From: Nocardia exalbida NBRC 100660
GTDB lineage: Bacteria; Actinomycetota; Actinomycetes; Mycobacteriales; Mycobacteriaceae
Reading direction: 5' to 3'
Assembly (NCBI RefSeq): GCF_000308575.1
Contig: NZ_BAFZ01000077.1
Coordinates: forward strand, 1-64,000
DNA: 64,000 bases
Positions 53,018-62,600 of the stretch are shown here, in pieces. Under the pieces are notes generated by a model. That model made no database searches. It saw nothing but the letters and a program-made list of their open reading frames with translations, and was not told the DNA's origin. Position numbers and translations under genes: made by a program. How positions within the stretch are numbered: position 1 is the stretch's first letter; every line of letters begins with the position of its first letter.

Positions 53018-53041
53018 CGCCGGTGAGCTTTTCCACCGGCG
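53018..53041 (+). other. Hairpin in the ahpC leader
   Basis: CGCCGGTG and CACCGGCG form a perfect 8-bp stem with an 8-base loop, roughly 100 bases upstream of ahpC and 22 bases after a candidate -10. It may stabilise or attenuate the ahpC message; this is only a structural observation. Confidence 0.35.
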
Positions 53042-53138
53042 GTGTGAGTGCCGGGCCCGAGGCGGTGGCTCGTGTAACCGCAACGGCCCCGCAATACCGC
53101 AGAACACAGTTGGCAACCAACCTGACGAGGAGACGAGC

Positions 53139-53726
53139 ATGGCCCTGCTGACCATCGGCGACCAATTCCCGGCATACAACCTCACCGCGGTCATCGGCGG
53201 TGATCTGTCGAAGGTCGACGCTCAGCAGCCTGACGACTACTTCACCCGGATCACCAGCGACGACCACGCGGGCAAGTGGCGGATCGTCTTCTTCTGGCCC
53301 AAGGACTTCACCTTCGTGTGCCCGACCGAGATCGCCGCGTTCGGCAAGCTCAACGACGAATTCGAGGACCGGGACGCGCAGGTGCTCGGCGCCTCGGTGG
53401 ACAACGAGTTCGTGCACTTCCAGTGGCGCGCTCAGCACGAGGATCTCAAGACCCTCCCCTTCCCCATGCTCTCGGACCTCAAGCGTGAACTGGCCACCGC
53501 CACCGGCGTGCTCAACGCCGACGGCGTCGCCGACCGCGCCACCTTCATCATCGACCCGAACAACGAGATCCAGTTCGTCTCCGTCACCGCGGGTTCCGTG
53601 GGCCGCAACGTCGACGAGGTGCTGCGCGTGCTGGACGCTCTGCAGTCCGACGAGCTGTGCGCCTGCAACTGGAAGAAGGGCGATCCGACCATCAACGCCG
53701 GTGAACTTCTGGCCGCCAGCGTCTGA
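53139..53726 (+). CDS. ahpC: Alkyl hydroperoxide reductase / peroxiredoxin AhpC
   Basis: A 195-residue 2-Cys peroxiredoxin reducing hydrogen peroxide, organic peroxides and peroxynitrite. The peroxidatic Cys61 lies in KDFTFVCPTEIAAFGK; Cys174 and Cys176 (CACNW) match the resolving cysteines of M. tuberculosis AhpC. The start ATG 53139 has GAGGAGA upstream. It is followed 99 bases later by ahpD, which supplies electrons, and is divergent from oxyR. Confidence 0.96.
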   Translation: MALLTIGDQFPAYNLTAVIGGDLSKVDAQQPDDYFTRITSDDHAGKWRIVFFWPKDFTFVCPTEIAAFGKLNDEFEDRDAQVLGASVDNEFVHFQWRAQHEDLKTLPFPMLSDLKRELATATGVLNADGVADRATFIIDPNNEIQFVSVTAGSVGRNVDEVLRVLDALQSDELCACNWKKGDPTINAGELLAASV

Positions 53727-53825
53727 AATACCCCTTCGCACCCGGGATTTCGGGTACGCCCGCCCACATCACCGAGAAACGACCCGGTCCCCGTACGGGG
53801 CCGCATCGAGTAGAGGAATCGCCGA

Positions 53826-54365
53826 ATGAGCATTGAGAACCTGAAGAACTCCCTTCCCGAGTACGCCAAGGACCTCAAGCTCAACTTGTCATCCATCGCG
53901 CGCACCACCGTGCTGAACGAGCAGCAGCTGTGGGGCACCCTGCTGGCGTCGGCGGCCGCGACCCGGTCGACGACCACGCTGCGCGAGATCGCCGAGGAAG
54001 CCGCCGACGTGCTGTCGGCGGAGGCGTACAACGCCGCACTCGGCGCCGCCTCGATCATGGGGATGAACAACGTGTTCTACCGGGGCAAGGCGTTCCTCGG
54101 CGGCCGCTACGACGACCTGCGGGCAGGACTGCGCATGCAGATCATCGGTGCGCCCGGCGTCGACAAGGCCGACTTCGAACTCTGGTCGTTCGCGGTCTCC
54201 TCGATCAACGGTTGCGCGCACTGCCTCGAGGCGCACGAGCACACTCTGCGCGAAGCGGGCGTCTCGCGCGAGGTGATCTTCGAATCGCTGCGCGCCGCCG
54301 CCATCGTGGCCGGTGTCGGCCAGGCGGTGCAATCGACCGAGTCGCTCAGCACGGCCGCGATCTGA
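53826..54365 (+). CDS. ahpD: Alkyl hydroperoxide reductase subunit AhpD
   Basis: A 179-residue alkylhydroperoxidase that regenerates AhpC using lipoamide-linked electrons. The catalytic set known from M. tuberculosis AhpD is intact: Glu118, Cys130, His132, Cys133 and His137 in DFELWSFAVSSINGCAHCLE and following residues. ATG 53826 starts the conserved MSIENLKNSLPEYAKDLKLN. A terminator hairpin follows directly. Confidence 0.96.
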   Translation: MSIENLKNSLPEYAKDLKLNLSSIARTTVLNEQQLWGTLLASAAATRSTTTLREIAEEAADVLSAEAYNAALGAASIMGMNNVFYRGKAFLGGRYDDLRAGLRMQIIGAPGVDKADFELWSFAVSSINGCAHCLEAHEHTLREAGVSREVIFESLRAAAIVAGVGQAVQSTESLSTAAI

Positions 54366-54375
54366 TTTCGCTCGA

Positions 54376-54409
54376 AAAGAGGTCCCTGTCCTGCGACGGG
54401 GGCCTCTTT
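54376..54409 (+). terminator. Rho-independent-type terminator of ahpCD
   Basis: AAAGAGGTCCC at 54376-54386 pairs with GGGGCCTCTTT at 54399-54409 (11 bp with one T-G pair) around a 12-base loop, starting 11 bases after the ahpD stop and ending in TTT. Confidence 0.8.
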
Positions 54410-54472
54410 CGCGTTCCCGATGTGGTCCGGCCGACAGCCTCCCGCGGGGGCACACGGGTAGGCTCGTCGACC

Positions 54473-55147
54473 ATGAGCACACAGGTTGATGTGGTGCGAG
54501 TGTTCACCGACGCGGCCGGGCGCTTCGGCAACGAGCTTGGTATCGCGCGGGCGGCCGACGTGGCCGCGGCCGATCGGCAGGCGCTGGCGGCCAAAGCCGG
54601 CTACAGCGAGACCGTGGTGGTCGAGGAGCCGGTCGACGGCACGGTCGCGGTGCGGATCTACACCCCCACGGTGGAGCTCCCGTTCGCGGGACACCCCTCG
54701 GTGGGGACCGCGTGGTGGTTCGCGTCCCAGGGCATCCCCGTGCGGACCCTGGCTGTGCCCGCGGGCCCGGTGGCGGTGGAACTCACCGAGGGATTGACCT
54801 GGATCACCGCTCGCGGCGAGTGGGCTCCCCCGTTCACCTTCCATCAGCTGGAGGACGCCGAGGTGCTGGCCACCCTGCGCCCGGAGGAGTTTCCCGGCGG
54901 CCCGCACTACCTGTGGGCATGGACCGACGAACATCGCGCCGTCCTGCGCTCGCGTATGTTCGCGCCGACCATGGGGATCTCCGAGGACGAGGCGACCGGA
55001 GCGGCGGCCGTCGCGTTGACGGCGTTGCTGCGCAAAGGCCTGATCATCACCCAGGGCAAAGGCTCGCAATTGTTCACCCGGTGGGACTCCGACGGCTGGG
55101 TGCACCTGGGTGGCCGAGTCGTCGGCGACCAACCGGTGGAGATCTAG
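54473..55147 (+). CDS. PhzF-family isomerase-like protein
   Basis: A 224-residue protein of the PhzF/diaminopimelate-epimerase fold. It shows VVRVFTDAAGRFGNELGIA, the predicted acid catalyst in GYSETVVVEEP, RIYTPTVELPFAGHPSVGTA (second-half substrate loop) and a C-terminal EDEATGAAAVALTALL. At 224 residues it is shorter than the usual 260-300. The reaction is unknown; phenazine synthesis should not be inferred from the name. The ATG at 54473 is used. Confidence 0.85.
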   Translation: MSTQVDVVRVFTDAAGRFGNELGIARAADVAAADRQALAAKAGYSETVVVEEPVDGTVAVRIYTPTVELPFAGHPSVGTAWWFASQGIPVRTLAVPAGPVAVELTEGLTWITARGEWAPPFTFHQLEDAEVLATLRPEEFPGGPHYLWAWTDEHRAVLRSRMFAPTMGISEDEATGAAAVALTALLRKGLIITQGKGSQLFTRWDSDGWVHLGGRVVGDQPVEI

Positions 55148-55154
55148 ATCCCAC

Positions 55155-55889
55155 TCAGGGCAGCGTGACGCCCACGATCGGGTCGCCGCTCGGTACGTCG
55201 GAACCACCGTCGGGTTCGACGCTCACCGCGAGGATCTCGCCGGAGCGGAAGCCGGTGACGAACGGCCGATCGGTCGAGGGCAGGTCGCTCAGCACCCCGG
55301 CCGAGCGGGCTTGCCCATCGGAGCCGACCAACCACATCTGATACACCCGGCCCGAAGGCGGCGGCGCGACCCGGTCGAACACGACGACCGCACGCCCGAG
55401 TTCGGGCGAGGCGTCGACGACGAGCACACCGCCACCGGCGAACGAGCCGTTCACCGTCCGCACACCCGGGTGCACCTGTACCTGGTCGGCGGCGGCCGGA
55501 TCGGACGGCGAGCCGATGAACTGCGCGGTCAGCATGCTTGCACCGAACACCAGGCTCGCGACGGCCGCGATCGGCACCGCCCAGCGCAGCGGCCGCCGCC
55601 GCCACGCGGAGAGACGCGTGGTGGAGGGCCCGGGGGGCTCGTCGGGCAGCGCGGCCAGGATGCGGCGCTCCAGCTCCGGCGGCGGCGCGAACTCGTCGAG
55701 CACGGCGAGCCGCCCCATGACGTCGCGCACCTGCCAGACGGTGTCGGAGAATGCCCGCCGCACGTCCGGGTCCGCGGCCGCGAGGCGGGCATCGATATGC
55801 CTGCGCTCGATATCGGCGACCGCGTCCAGCGCGCACGGGTAGGCGAGGTCGATGAGGTCGGCCTCCGACCGTGGCGAGGCGTCAACCAT
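55155..55889 (-). CDS. rskA: Anti-sigma-K factor RskA
   Basis: A 244-residue membrane anti-sigma factor. Residues 1-95 form the cytoplasmic sigma-binding domain (LAYPCALDAVADIERRHIDA; DTVWQVRDVMGRLAVLDEFA), one transmembrane helix lies at about 103-125 (AVPIAAVASLVFGASMLTAQ), and the extracytoplasmic RskA domain ends with PSGRVYQMWLVGSDGQARSA and EPDGGSDVPSGDPIVGV. Its ATG overlaps the end of sigK by eight bases, so the pair is made in step. Confidence 0.9.
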   Translation of the reverse strand: MVDASPRSEADLIDLAYPCALDAVADIERRHIDARLAAADPDVRRAFSDTVWQVRDVMGRLAVLDEFAPPPELERRILAALPDEPPGPSTTRLSAWRRRPLRWAVPIAAVASLVFGASMLTAQFIGSPSDPAAADQVQVHPGVRTVNGSFAGGGVLVVDASPELGRAVVVFDRVAPPPSGRVYQMWLVGSDGQARSAGVLSDLPSTDRPFVTGFRSGEILAVSVEPDGGSDVPSGDPIVGVTLP

Positions 55890-56568
55890 CGGTGCGTTCC
55901 CCGGACAAACACTTCTCCAATCTCTTCAGCCCGTCGCGGATGCGGGTCTTGATCGTGGGCAACGGCACCGAGAGGTGATCGGCGACCTCCCGATACGTCC
56001 ACCCGCTGTAATACGCCAGCGCGATCGCCTCACGCTGGGTGGGAGTCAGGTTCTGCAAGCAGCCTGCCACCTGTTGCTCTTCGATGCGCTGGGTGACCGA
56101 TTCCGCGACGACGTCGTGGTCGCGGCCCAGATGCTCGTGCGCGTAGACCAGGTCCCGGCTGGTGGCCGAACTCTCCGCGCGGACCCGATCCACCGCTCGG
56201 CGATGAGCCAGCATCATCAGCCAGCCGACCGGACTGGCCAGCGAGGCGTCGTAGCGGTCGGCCATCGACCACACCTGCAGGTAGACCTCCTGGGTAACCT
56301 CCTCGGCGGCGGCGTGACTGCGCAGGATCCGCACGGTCAGCCCGAACACCCGCGGGCTGGTGACCTGATAGAACTCGGTGAACGCGGCACGATCGCCGGT
56401 GCCGGTAGCGGCGAGCAGCGCCGCGAGCTCACGGTTCGCCCGGGTGGCCTCGGATCGGTCGTAACCGGTCGGCAGCGGGCACGCGAACTCCGGCCCATCG
56501 GCATCCTCTTTCGCGTGGGCCGCGGCGCCCGATCGGTGGGGTGAAGCAGAACCGTGTTCGTTGCTCAT
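55882..56568 (-). CDS. sigK: ECF RNA polymerase sigma factor SigK
   Basis: A sigma factor of 228 residues. Region 2 covers about 48-120 (AAFTEFYQVTSPRVFGLTVR, AAEEVTQEVYLQVWSMADRY, PVGWLMMLAHRRAVDRVRAE) and region 4 about 165-222 (TPTQREAIALAYYSGWTYRE, LSVPLPTIKTRIRDGLKRLE). The coupled RskA gene identifies it as the SigK type; in M. tuberculosis SigK controls secreted antigens under redox control through RskA. ATG 56568 is used; an ATG at 56589 would add seven residues. Confidence 0.9.
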   Translation of the reverse strand: MSNEHGSASPHRSGAAAHAKEDADGPEFACPLPTGYDRSEATRANRELAALLAATGTGDRAAFTEFYQVTSPRVFGLTVRILRSHAAAEEVTQEVYLQVWSMADRYDASLASPVGWLMMLAHRRAVDRVRAESSATSRDLVYAHEHLGRDHDVVAESVTQRIEEQQVAGCLQNLTPTQREAIALAYYSGWTYREVADHLSVPLPTIKTRIRDGLKRLEKCLSGERTDG

Positions 56569-56631
56569 CGCCGAATCCCGTGCCTGCATGCACAGGGGTT
56601 CGGTATGCGGGTGGACCCGGATTGGTCGCGG

Positions 56632-57315
56632 TCACCGAATGATCACGGCCACCAGCATGTAAGCGGTGCCGGCGTCCATCACCACGTGCGGCACCGCCGC
56701 CCACGGTTTCGCGGGTCCGGTGAGGGCGGCGACGCAACCGCCGGAACGCGCGAGCAACCTCAGCGGGCCCGACGGCCGCGCATGCGCCCAGCCGATGCAG
56801 GCGGCGACCGCGACCAGGAGTGCGTCGAGGAGGAACAGCGCGGCAAGACCGAGCGCGGGCCCCACGGCCGGGCCGCCCGCGTGGCCGGAGGCGGTGTGCC
56901 CGGACATCGCGTAGAGCATCGCCGCGGCGGCGGCGATGTGGTAGCCGAGCGGGACCAAGCGGTCGATCGGCAGCGCCCGCCCCTGGGTGGCGTGCTCGGC
57001 GGCGCGCAGCATCAACAGCCCGGCGAAGACCACGGCCATCGCCGTCAGCACGCCGCGCAACGCGTGCGGGCTCGCGCCCGAGGGGAACACCAGCATGCCG
57101 AGCATGACCAGGCACATCACCAGATGGGCCGCGTCGGACTCGGAATGCCCGGCTGCGGCATCCCGGGCGGAGGAAGAATCCGGCGACGCGTCGACGGGAT
57201 CGGCGGACGGCACCGCAGGCGCCGCCACCCGCGACAGCACGATCACCGCGGCGACCACGAACGCCGCCACCGCCGCCCACCGCAACGCGGCATACTCCTG
57301 CACGAACTCCGCCAC
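56632..57315 (-). CDS. DUF5134 family membrane protein
   Basis: A 227-residue protein with six or so transmembrane helices. It shows HLVMCLVMLGMLVFPSG, YHIAAAAAMLYAMSGHTASG (His- and Met-containing helix) and a C-terminal VPHVVMDAGTAYMLVAVI, the DUF5134 pattern with repeated HxxM-like positions. Members often sit beside copper or sigma-factor genes, but function is unknown. The start GTG 57315 has GGTGGGG upstream. It lies 64 bases before sigK on the same strand. Confidence 0.82.
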   Translation of the reverse strand: MAEFVQEYAALRWAAVAAFVVAAVIVLSRVAAPAVPSADPVDASPDSSSARDAAAGHSESDAAHLVMCLVMLGMLVFPSGASPHALRGVLTAMAVVFAGLLMLRAAEHATQGRALPIDRLVPLGYHIAAAAAMLYAMSGHTASGHAGGPAVGPALGLAALFLLDALLVAVAACIGWAHARPSGPLRLLARSGGCVAALTGPAKPWAAVPHVVMDAGTAYMLVAVIIR

Positions 57316-57625
57316 ACCCCACCACCTCTCAGCACGGCGACCACGGTCGTCGCCCTCCCATGCTCGCATCCCGAAGGGGTGGAGGTGCCCCGTTTCGATT
57401 CGCCCCCCTCGCTGACGGCCGCCGCTGCGGCAATCGACCAGTATTCCGCACCGAGAGCGATACTTCCGGCAGCGCCCGGCCGAGACAGCATGGGCCGCAG
57501 TCCGTTACGGCGACGAGATGAGGCGATCACTTCGAGGCACGGCCCGGTGGACGTTCCTGAGGAGGCTCGCATGCACCACGACCGGGGCAGCGCGAGCGTG
57601 CCCGGCCACCCGCGAGGATGGACTC
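57316..57625. other. Intergenic region between DUF5134 and GNAT genes
   Basis: No gene could be supported in these 310 bases between divergent genes. A good ribosome-site-plus-ATG (GAGGAGGCTCGC before ATG 57571) opens a frame different from the GNAT gene; that frame shows no recognisable protein and runs antiphase through the GNAT gene, so it was not called. Confidence 0.45.
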
Positions 57626-58129
57626 ATGTACGACCAGACCGATCAGTGCGCTGCCACGATCGGGCGCGATGGTTTGCGCATCGTCGTCGACGACCCGACC
57701 GGCTCGGCGATCGCGGCGCTACTCACCGAGCATCTCGCCGACATGGCCGCCCACTCGCCGATCGAGAGCGTGCACGCGTTGGACATCACGGCACTGCGTC
57801 ATCCGGATATCACGTTCTGGACCGGGTGGGACGGTGCGGCCCTGGCCGGGTGCGCCGCGCTGAAGCACCTCGACGACGGCCACGCCGAGATCAAGTCCAT
57901 GCGCACCGCGTCGACCCATCGAGGTCGCGGCATCGCTACCACCTTGCTGCGCCATGTCATCACCGAGGCCACCGCGCGCCGCTACCGGCGTCTCAGCCTC
58001 GAAACAGGCGCGCGGGACTTCTTCCGGCCCGCCCGCCGCCTGTACACCGCCCACGGCTTCGGCCACTGCCCGCCGTTCGGCGACTACCGTCCCGATCCGC
58101 ACAGCGTCTTCATGACCCGCGCGCTCTGA
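57626..58129 (+). CDS. GNAT-family N-acetyltransferase
   Basis: A 167-residue acetyltransferase with the acetyl-CoA loop THRGRGIATTLLRHVITEAT (Q/RxxGxG/A) near residue 98, preceded by AEIKSMRTA, and a final strand ETGARDFFRPARRLYTAHGF followed by the conserved PPFGDYRPDP. This C-terminal pattern is that of YsnE/PhiIT-like GNATs. The substrate is unknown. The start ATG 57626 has GAGGA about 8 bases upstream. Confidence 0.88.
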   Translation: MYDQTDQCAATIGRDGLRIVVDDPTGSAIAALLTEHLADMAAHSPIESVHALDITALRHPDITFWTGWDGAALAGCAALKHLDDGHAEIKSMRTASTHRGRGIATTLLRHVITEATARRYRRLSLETGARDFFRPARRLYTAHGFGHCPPFGDYRPDPHSVFMTRAL

Positions 58130-58171
58130 GATCGGGTCCGATGCAAGGCTCCGATCACCGACGCGGGCGAA

Positions 58172-59401
58172 TCACCCATCGTTCAACGCGCGGGTGAATC
58201 CGTCGACGAGTGCGGCGATCTGGTCGTCGGTCATGATGAACGCCGGGGAGATCTGCATGGCCCCCTGCCCCGCGGCGCGACTGGAGATCCCGTGCGCGCG
58301 CAGTGTCCCGACCAGCGGCAACCCTTCGGTGGGGTCGGCCAGCTGGATGGCCGCGACGGCGCCGAACCCGCTGCGCACCTCGGCGACCCTGGGATGTCCG
58401 GCGAGCACCGACAGCTGCTCGTGCAGGCTCGCTTCCACGCGCAGGGCGGCCTCGAGCAGGCCTTCGCGCTCGATGATGTCGAGATTCGCCAGCGCGGCGG
58501 CCGCCGCGCCCGCGTGACCGCCGTAGGTGTAGCCGTGCCGCCACCAGACGCCGCCACCGAAGAACGGCTCCGCCACGCGCGGGGCGGCGAAGACCGCGCC
58601 CATCGGGAGATAGCCGGAGGTCAGTCCCTTCGCGGTGGTCATCAGGTCGGGTTCGAGCCCGAACCGGGACGAGGCGAACCACGCTCCGCCGATGCGGCCG
58701 AAACCGGTCACCACCTCGTCGGCGACGAACAGGATGTCGTGGTCGCGGCAGATGCGCCGGACTTCGGCGAGATAGCCCGCAGGCGGCGGATACACACCGC
58801 CCGCGCCGATGACCGGTTCGCAGAAGAACGCGGCGATCCGTTCGGCGCCGACCTCCTCGATCAGCGCGAGCAGGGCTTTCGCGTCGTCCCACTCGACGGT
58901 CCGCGCCGCGGGCATCAGTTCGCCGTAGCCCTCCCGATTGCCAGGGAGACCCGCGAGCGCCGTACCCGCCACGTGCATGCCGTGATAGGCCATTCGCCGC
59001 CCGACCACGATCGTCTTACCCGGCTGCCCGAGTTCGTGCCAGTAGCGGCGGGCGAGCTTGGTCGCGGTGTCGACGGAGTCGGAGCCACCCGAGGTGAAGA
59101 AGATCTTGCTGCCCGGCACCGGGGCGAGGCCGGCGAGCCGCTCGGCGAGTTCCTGGGTGGCGGGCTCGGTGATGTCGCCGAAATTGGAGTAGTGCGCGAT
59201 CGTGCGCAGCTGGGCGGCCACCGCGTCGGCGATCTCGCCGCGCCCGTGTCCCACGTTGGCGAACCACAGGCCCGCGGTCGCGTCTAGGTACCGATTGCCC
59301 GCCTGATCGAAGACGTAGACGCCGTCTCCGCGAGCGACCACGAACGCTCCGTCCCGCTCGACGGCGCCCATGTCGGCAAAGCCATGCCATAGCGCGTTCA
59401 T
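58172..59401 (-). CDS. Class III PLP-dependent aminotransferase
   Basis: A 409-residue aminotransferase of the omega-amino-acid:pyruvate or adenosylmethionine-8-amino-7-oxononanoate group. The PLP Lys lies in MTTAKGLTSGYLPMGAVFAA, preceded by VADEVVTGFGRIGGAW (cofactor Asp) and FFTSGGSDSVDTATKLARRY (phosphate site); GLWFANVGHGRGEIADAV is at the N-terminus. The donor amine cannot be fixed from sequence; diamines or beta-alanine are possible. ATG 59401 has GGAG about 5 bases upstream. It is divergent from hrpA. Confidence 0.9.
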   Translation of the reverse strand: MNALWHGFADMGAVERDGAFVVARGDGVYVFDQAGNRYLDATAGLWFANVGHGRGEIADAVAAQLRTIAHYSNFGDITEPATQELAERLAGLAPVPGSKIFFTSGGSDSVDTATKLARRYWHELGQPGKTIVVGRRMAYHGMHVAGTALAGLPGNREGYGELMPAARTVEWDDAKALLALIEEVGAERIAAFFCEPVIGAGGVYPPPAGYLAEVRRICRDHDILFVADEVVTGFGRIGGAWFASSRFGLEPDLMTTAKGLTSGYLPMGAVFAAPRVAEPFFGGGVWWRHGYTYGGHAGAAAAALANLDIIEREGLLEAALRVEASLHEQLSVLAGHPRVAEVRSGFGAVAAIQLADPTEGLPLVGTLRAHGISSRAAGQGAMQISPAFIMTDDQIAALVDGFTRALNDG

Positions 59402-59640
59402 GTCTCCACCTTTACCGGTTCCCCTGGCGTGGTCCACTCCCGGCCGCCAGGGCGCCGTGCACAGCGCAAGACGGCGCCGATCCGGGACGCCGCCGCAGCC
59501 CGTCGACCGTGACGAACGACCACCGGCGATGCCGGGCCCGCATCCTCGGTCCTCGTCCGGTCCCGCGTATCGGCGCATGTCACCGGCCGGGGACGGGGCT
59601 TCGGTTCGCACTCGGCTACCGGCCGCGGTGCCTGGTGGAA

Positions 59641-59658
59641 AAATCCGCTGGCGGATTT
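59641..59658. promoter_or_regulatory. Palindrome overlapping the putative hrpA promoter
   Basis: AAATCCGC and GCGGATTT form a perfect 8-bp inverted repeat around TG. A TAnnnT hexamer (TAGGCT, 59662-59667) follows four bases later, and the hrpA ATG is only 11 bases beyond that, so a leaderless transcript with an operator over the -35 region is possible. No regulator is assigned. Confidence 0.4.
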
Positions 59659-59677
59659 CGCTAGGCTGGTCGATGCA

Positions 59678-62600
59678 ATGACCAGGACAGCCGCCACCGA
59701 CTCCCGCGAACTTCGCACCCGCTTGGCGAACCTCTCCCTTCGCGACGAACACCGGTTGCGGCGCAGGCTCGACAAAGCGCGCGGCGGCGACCTGGGCGGG
59801 GTGGAAGCCGAGATCGCGGCCGCCGAACTGCGGGTCGAAGCGCGGCGCGCGGCGGTGCCGGAGATCCGCTATCCGGAGCAGCTACCGGTCACCGCCCGCC
59901 GCGAGGACATCGCCGCCGCCATCGCCGAGCACCAGGTGGTGATCGTCGCGGGCGAGACCGGCTCCGGCAAGACCACCCAGATCCCGAAGATCTGCCTCGA
60001 ACTCGGCCGCGGCATCCGCGGCACGATCGGCCACACCCAGCCCCGCAGGCTCGCCGCGCGCACCGTCGCCGAGCGGATCGCCGAGGAGCTGGGCACCGAA
60101 CTCGGTGACGTCGTCGGCTACACGGTGCGGTTCACCGACCACGCCTCCGAGCACACCCTGATCAAGCTGATGACCGACGGCATCCTGCTCGCCGAGATCC
60201 AGCGCGACCGGCTGCTGCGCCGCTACGACACGATCATCATCGACGAGGCGCACGAACGCAGCCTCAATATCGACTTCCTGCTCGGCTACCTGAAGCAACT
60301 GCTGCCGCGCAGGCCCGATCTCAAGGTGATCATCACCTCGGCGACCATCGATCCCGAGCTGTTCGCCCGGCATTTCGCGGACGAGGAAGGCACTCCCGCA
60401 CCGATCGTCGAAGTCTCCGGACGCTCGTATCCGGTGGAGATCCGCTACCGGCCGCTCTCGCTGGAACTTCCGGGCGCCGCCGGAGACGAGGACGACGAGG
60501 ACACCCGCATCGTCGACCGGGACCCGGTGGACGCGATCGGCGACGCGGTGACGGAGCTGTTCGCCGCGGGTGACGGCGACGTGCTGGTGTTCTTGTCCGG
60601 TGAACGCGAGATCCGCGACACCGCGGACGCGCTGCGTGATCTGAAGCTGCCGCGCACCGAGATCCTCCCGCTGTACGCCCGGCTGTCGGCCGCCGAGCAG
60701 CACCGCGTGTTCGCCCCGCACACCGGGCGCCGGGTGGTGCTGGCGACGAATGTCGCGGAGACTTCGCTCACAGTGCCGGGCATCCGGTATGTCGTCGACC
60801 CGGGCACGGCGCGGATCTCGCGCTATTCCATGCGGACCAAAGTGCAGCGGTTGCCGATCGAACCGGTGTCCCAGGCATCGGCGCGGCAGCGCTCCGGGCG
60901 GTGCGGTCGCGTCGCCGACGGCATCTGCATCCGGCTGTATTCGGAGGACGACTTCGAATCCCGGCCCGTCTTCACCGATCCGGAGATCCTGCGTACGAAC
61001 CTGGCCGCGGTCATCCTGCAGATGACCGCGCTCGGCCTCGGCGACATCGAGAACTTCCCGTTCGTGGAGCCACCGGACCGCCGCGCCATCCGCGACGGCA
61101 TCGCCCTGCTCGAAGAGCTCGGCGCCCTCGCGCGCCGGGACGGAAAGTCCCGGACGGACGGCGACGGCGCGACCGCCCTGACGCTGACCCCGATCGGCCG
61201 CGACATGGCGCAGCTGCCGGTCGACCCCCGCATGGCGCGGATGCTGGTGGAGGCCCAACACACCGGTTGCCTGGCCGACGTGCTGGTCATCGTCGCGGCG
61301 CTGTCGATCCAGGATGTCCGGGAACGGCCCGCCGAGCAGCAGCAGGCAGCCGACACCAAACACGCGCGCTTCACGGTCGAGGGTTCCGACTTCCTGGCCT
61401 ACCTGCGGCTGTGGGACTACCTCGGCGGCCAGCGCAAATCGTTGTCGTCCAATCAGTTCCGGCGGCTGTGCCGGGAGGAGTTCCTGCACTACCTGCGGAT
61501 CCGGGAGTGGCAGGACCTGCACGGGCAGCTGCGCACGATCACCAAGGGCCTCGGATGGTCGGCGCGGGCACAGGACTCGGCGAGCCCGGCGGAACCGGAC
61601 CGAACCGAGGCGGCCGCACCGGACGGCAAGCAGGGCAACCGATCACGCCGCAGCCGGTCCACGCGCGGGGGCGACGGGCGCCCCGGCGCCGAACGTGGCC
61701 GGGGCGCCACCGCGGCGATCGTCGCGGACAACGACGGACTCCCCTGGGATTCCACCGCCATCCACCAAGCGCTGCTGGCGGGCATGCTGTCGCACATCGG
61801 CGTCAGGGAAGCGGAATCCCGGGAATTCCTCGGCGCGCGCAACGCCAAGTTCATGATCTTCCCCGGCTCGTCGCTGGCGAAGAAGCCGCCGCGCTGGGTG
61901 ATGGCCGCCGAACTGGTCGAGACCTCACGGCTGTGGGGCCGGATGGCCGCGAAGATCGAGCCCGAATGGGCCGAGCGGCTCGCGGGCGACCTCGTCAAAC
62001 GCGTCTACTCCGAGCCGCACTGGTCGGCCAAGCGGGGCGCGGCGCGCGCCTACGAACGTGTCACGCTGTATGGGATTCCGCTGGTCACCGGCAGGCCGGT
62101 GGACTACGGCCGGATCGACCCGGAGTTGTCGCGGGAGTTGTTCATCCGGCACGCCCTGGTGCAGGGCGAGTGGCAGACCCGCCACGAGTTCTTCCACCGT
62201 AATCGCGCGCTGCTCGACGATGTGGCCGACCTGGAGCATCGTGCCCGCCGCCGGGACATCCTGGTCGACGACGAGGTGCTGTTCGCGTTCTACGACGAAC
62301 GCCTGCCCGCCGACATCGTCTCGGTGCGTCATTTCGACAGCTGGTGGCGCACCGCACGCCGGACAGACCCCGAGCTGCTGGATTTCTCCACCTCCACCGT
62401 GGTCAACGAAGGCGCGGCCGCACTGGACCCGGCGGCTTTCCCGGACTCCTGGCGCCAAGGCGAACTCGCCTTCCCGCTCTCCTACCAGTTCGAGCCGGGC
62501 AACGAGGAAGACGGCGTCACCGTACGGATCCCGGTGGAACAGCTCGCCCACGTCCGCGCCGTCGGCTTCGATTGGCTGGTGCCGGGCATGCGCGACGAAC

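Noticed and set aside
54473..55147. Phenazine biosynthesis gene
   Set aside because: The PhzF fold is shared by many unrelated isomerases and no other phenazine gene is nearby.
57571..58197. Alternative frame with good ribosome site overlapping the GNAT gene
   Set aside because: The product is Arg/His-rich without motifs, while the overlapping GNAT frame has clear acetyl-CoA-binding features.
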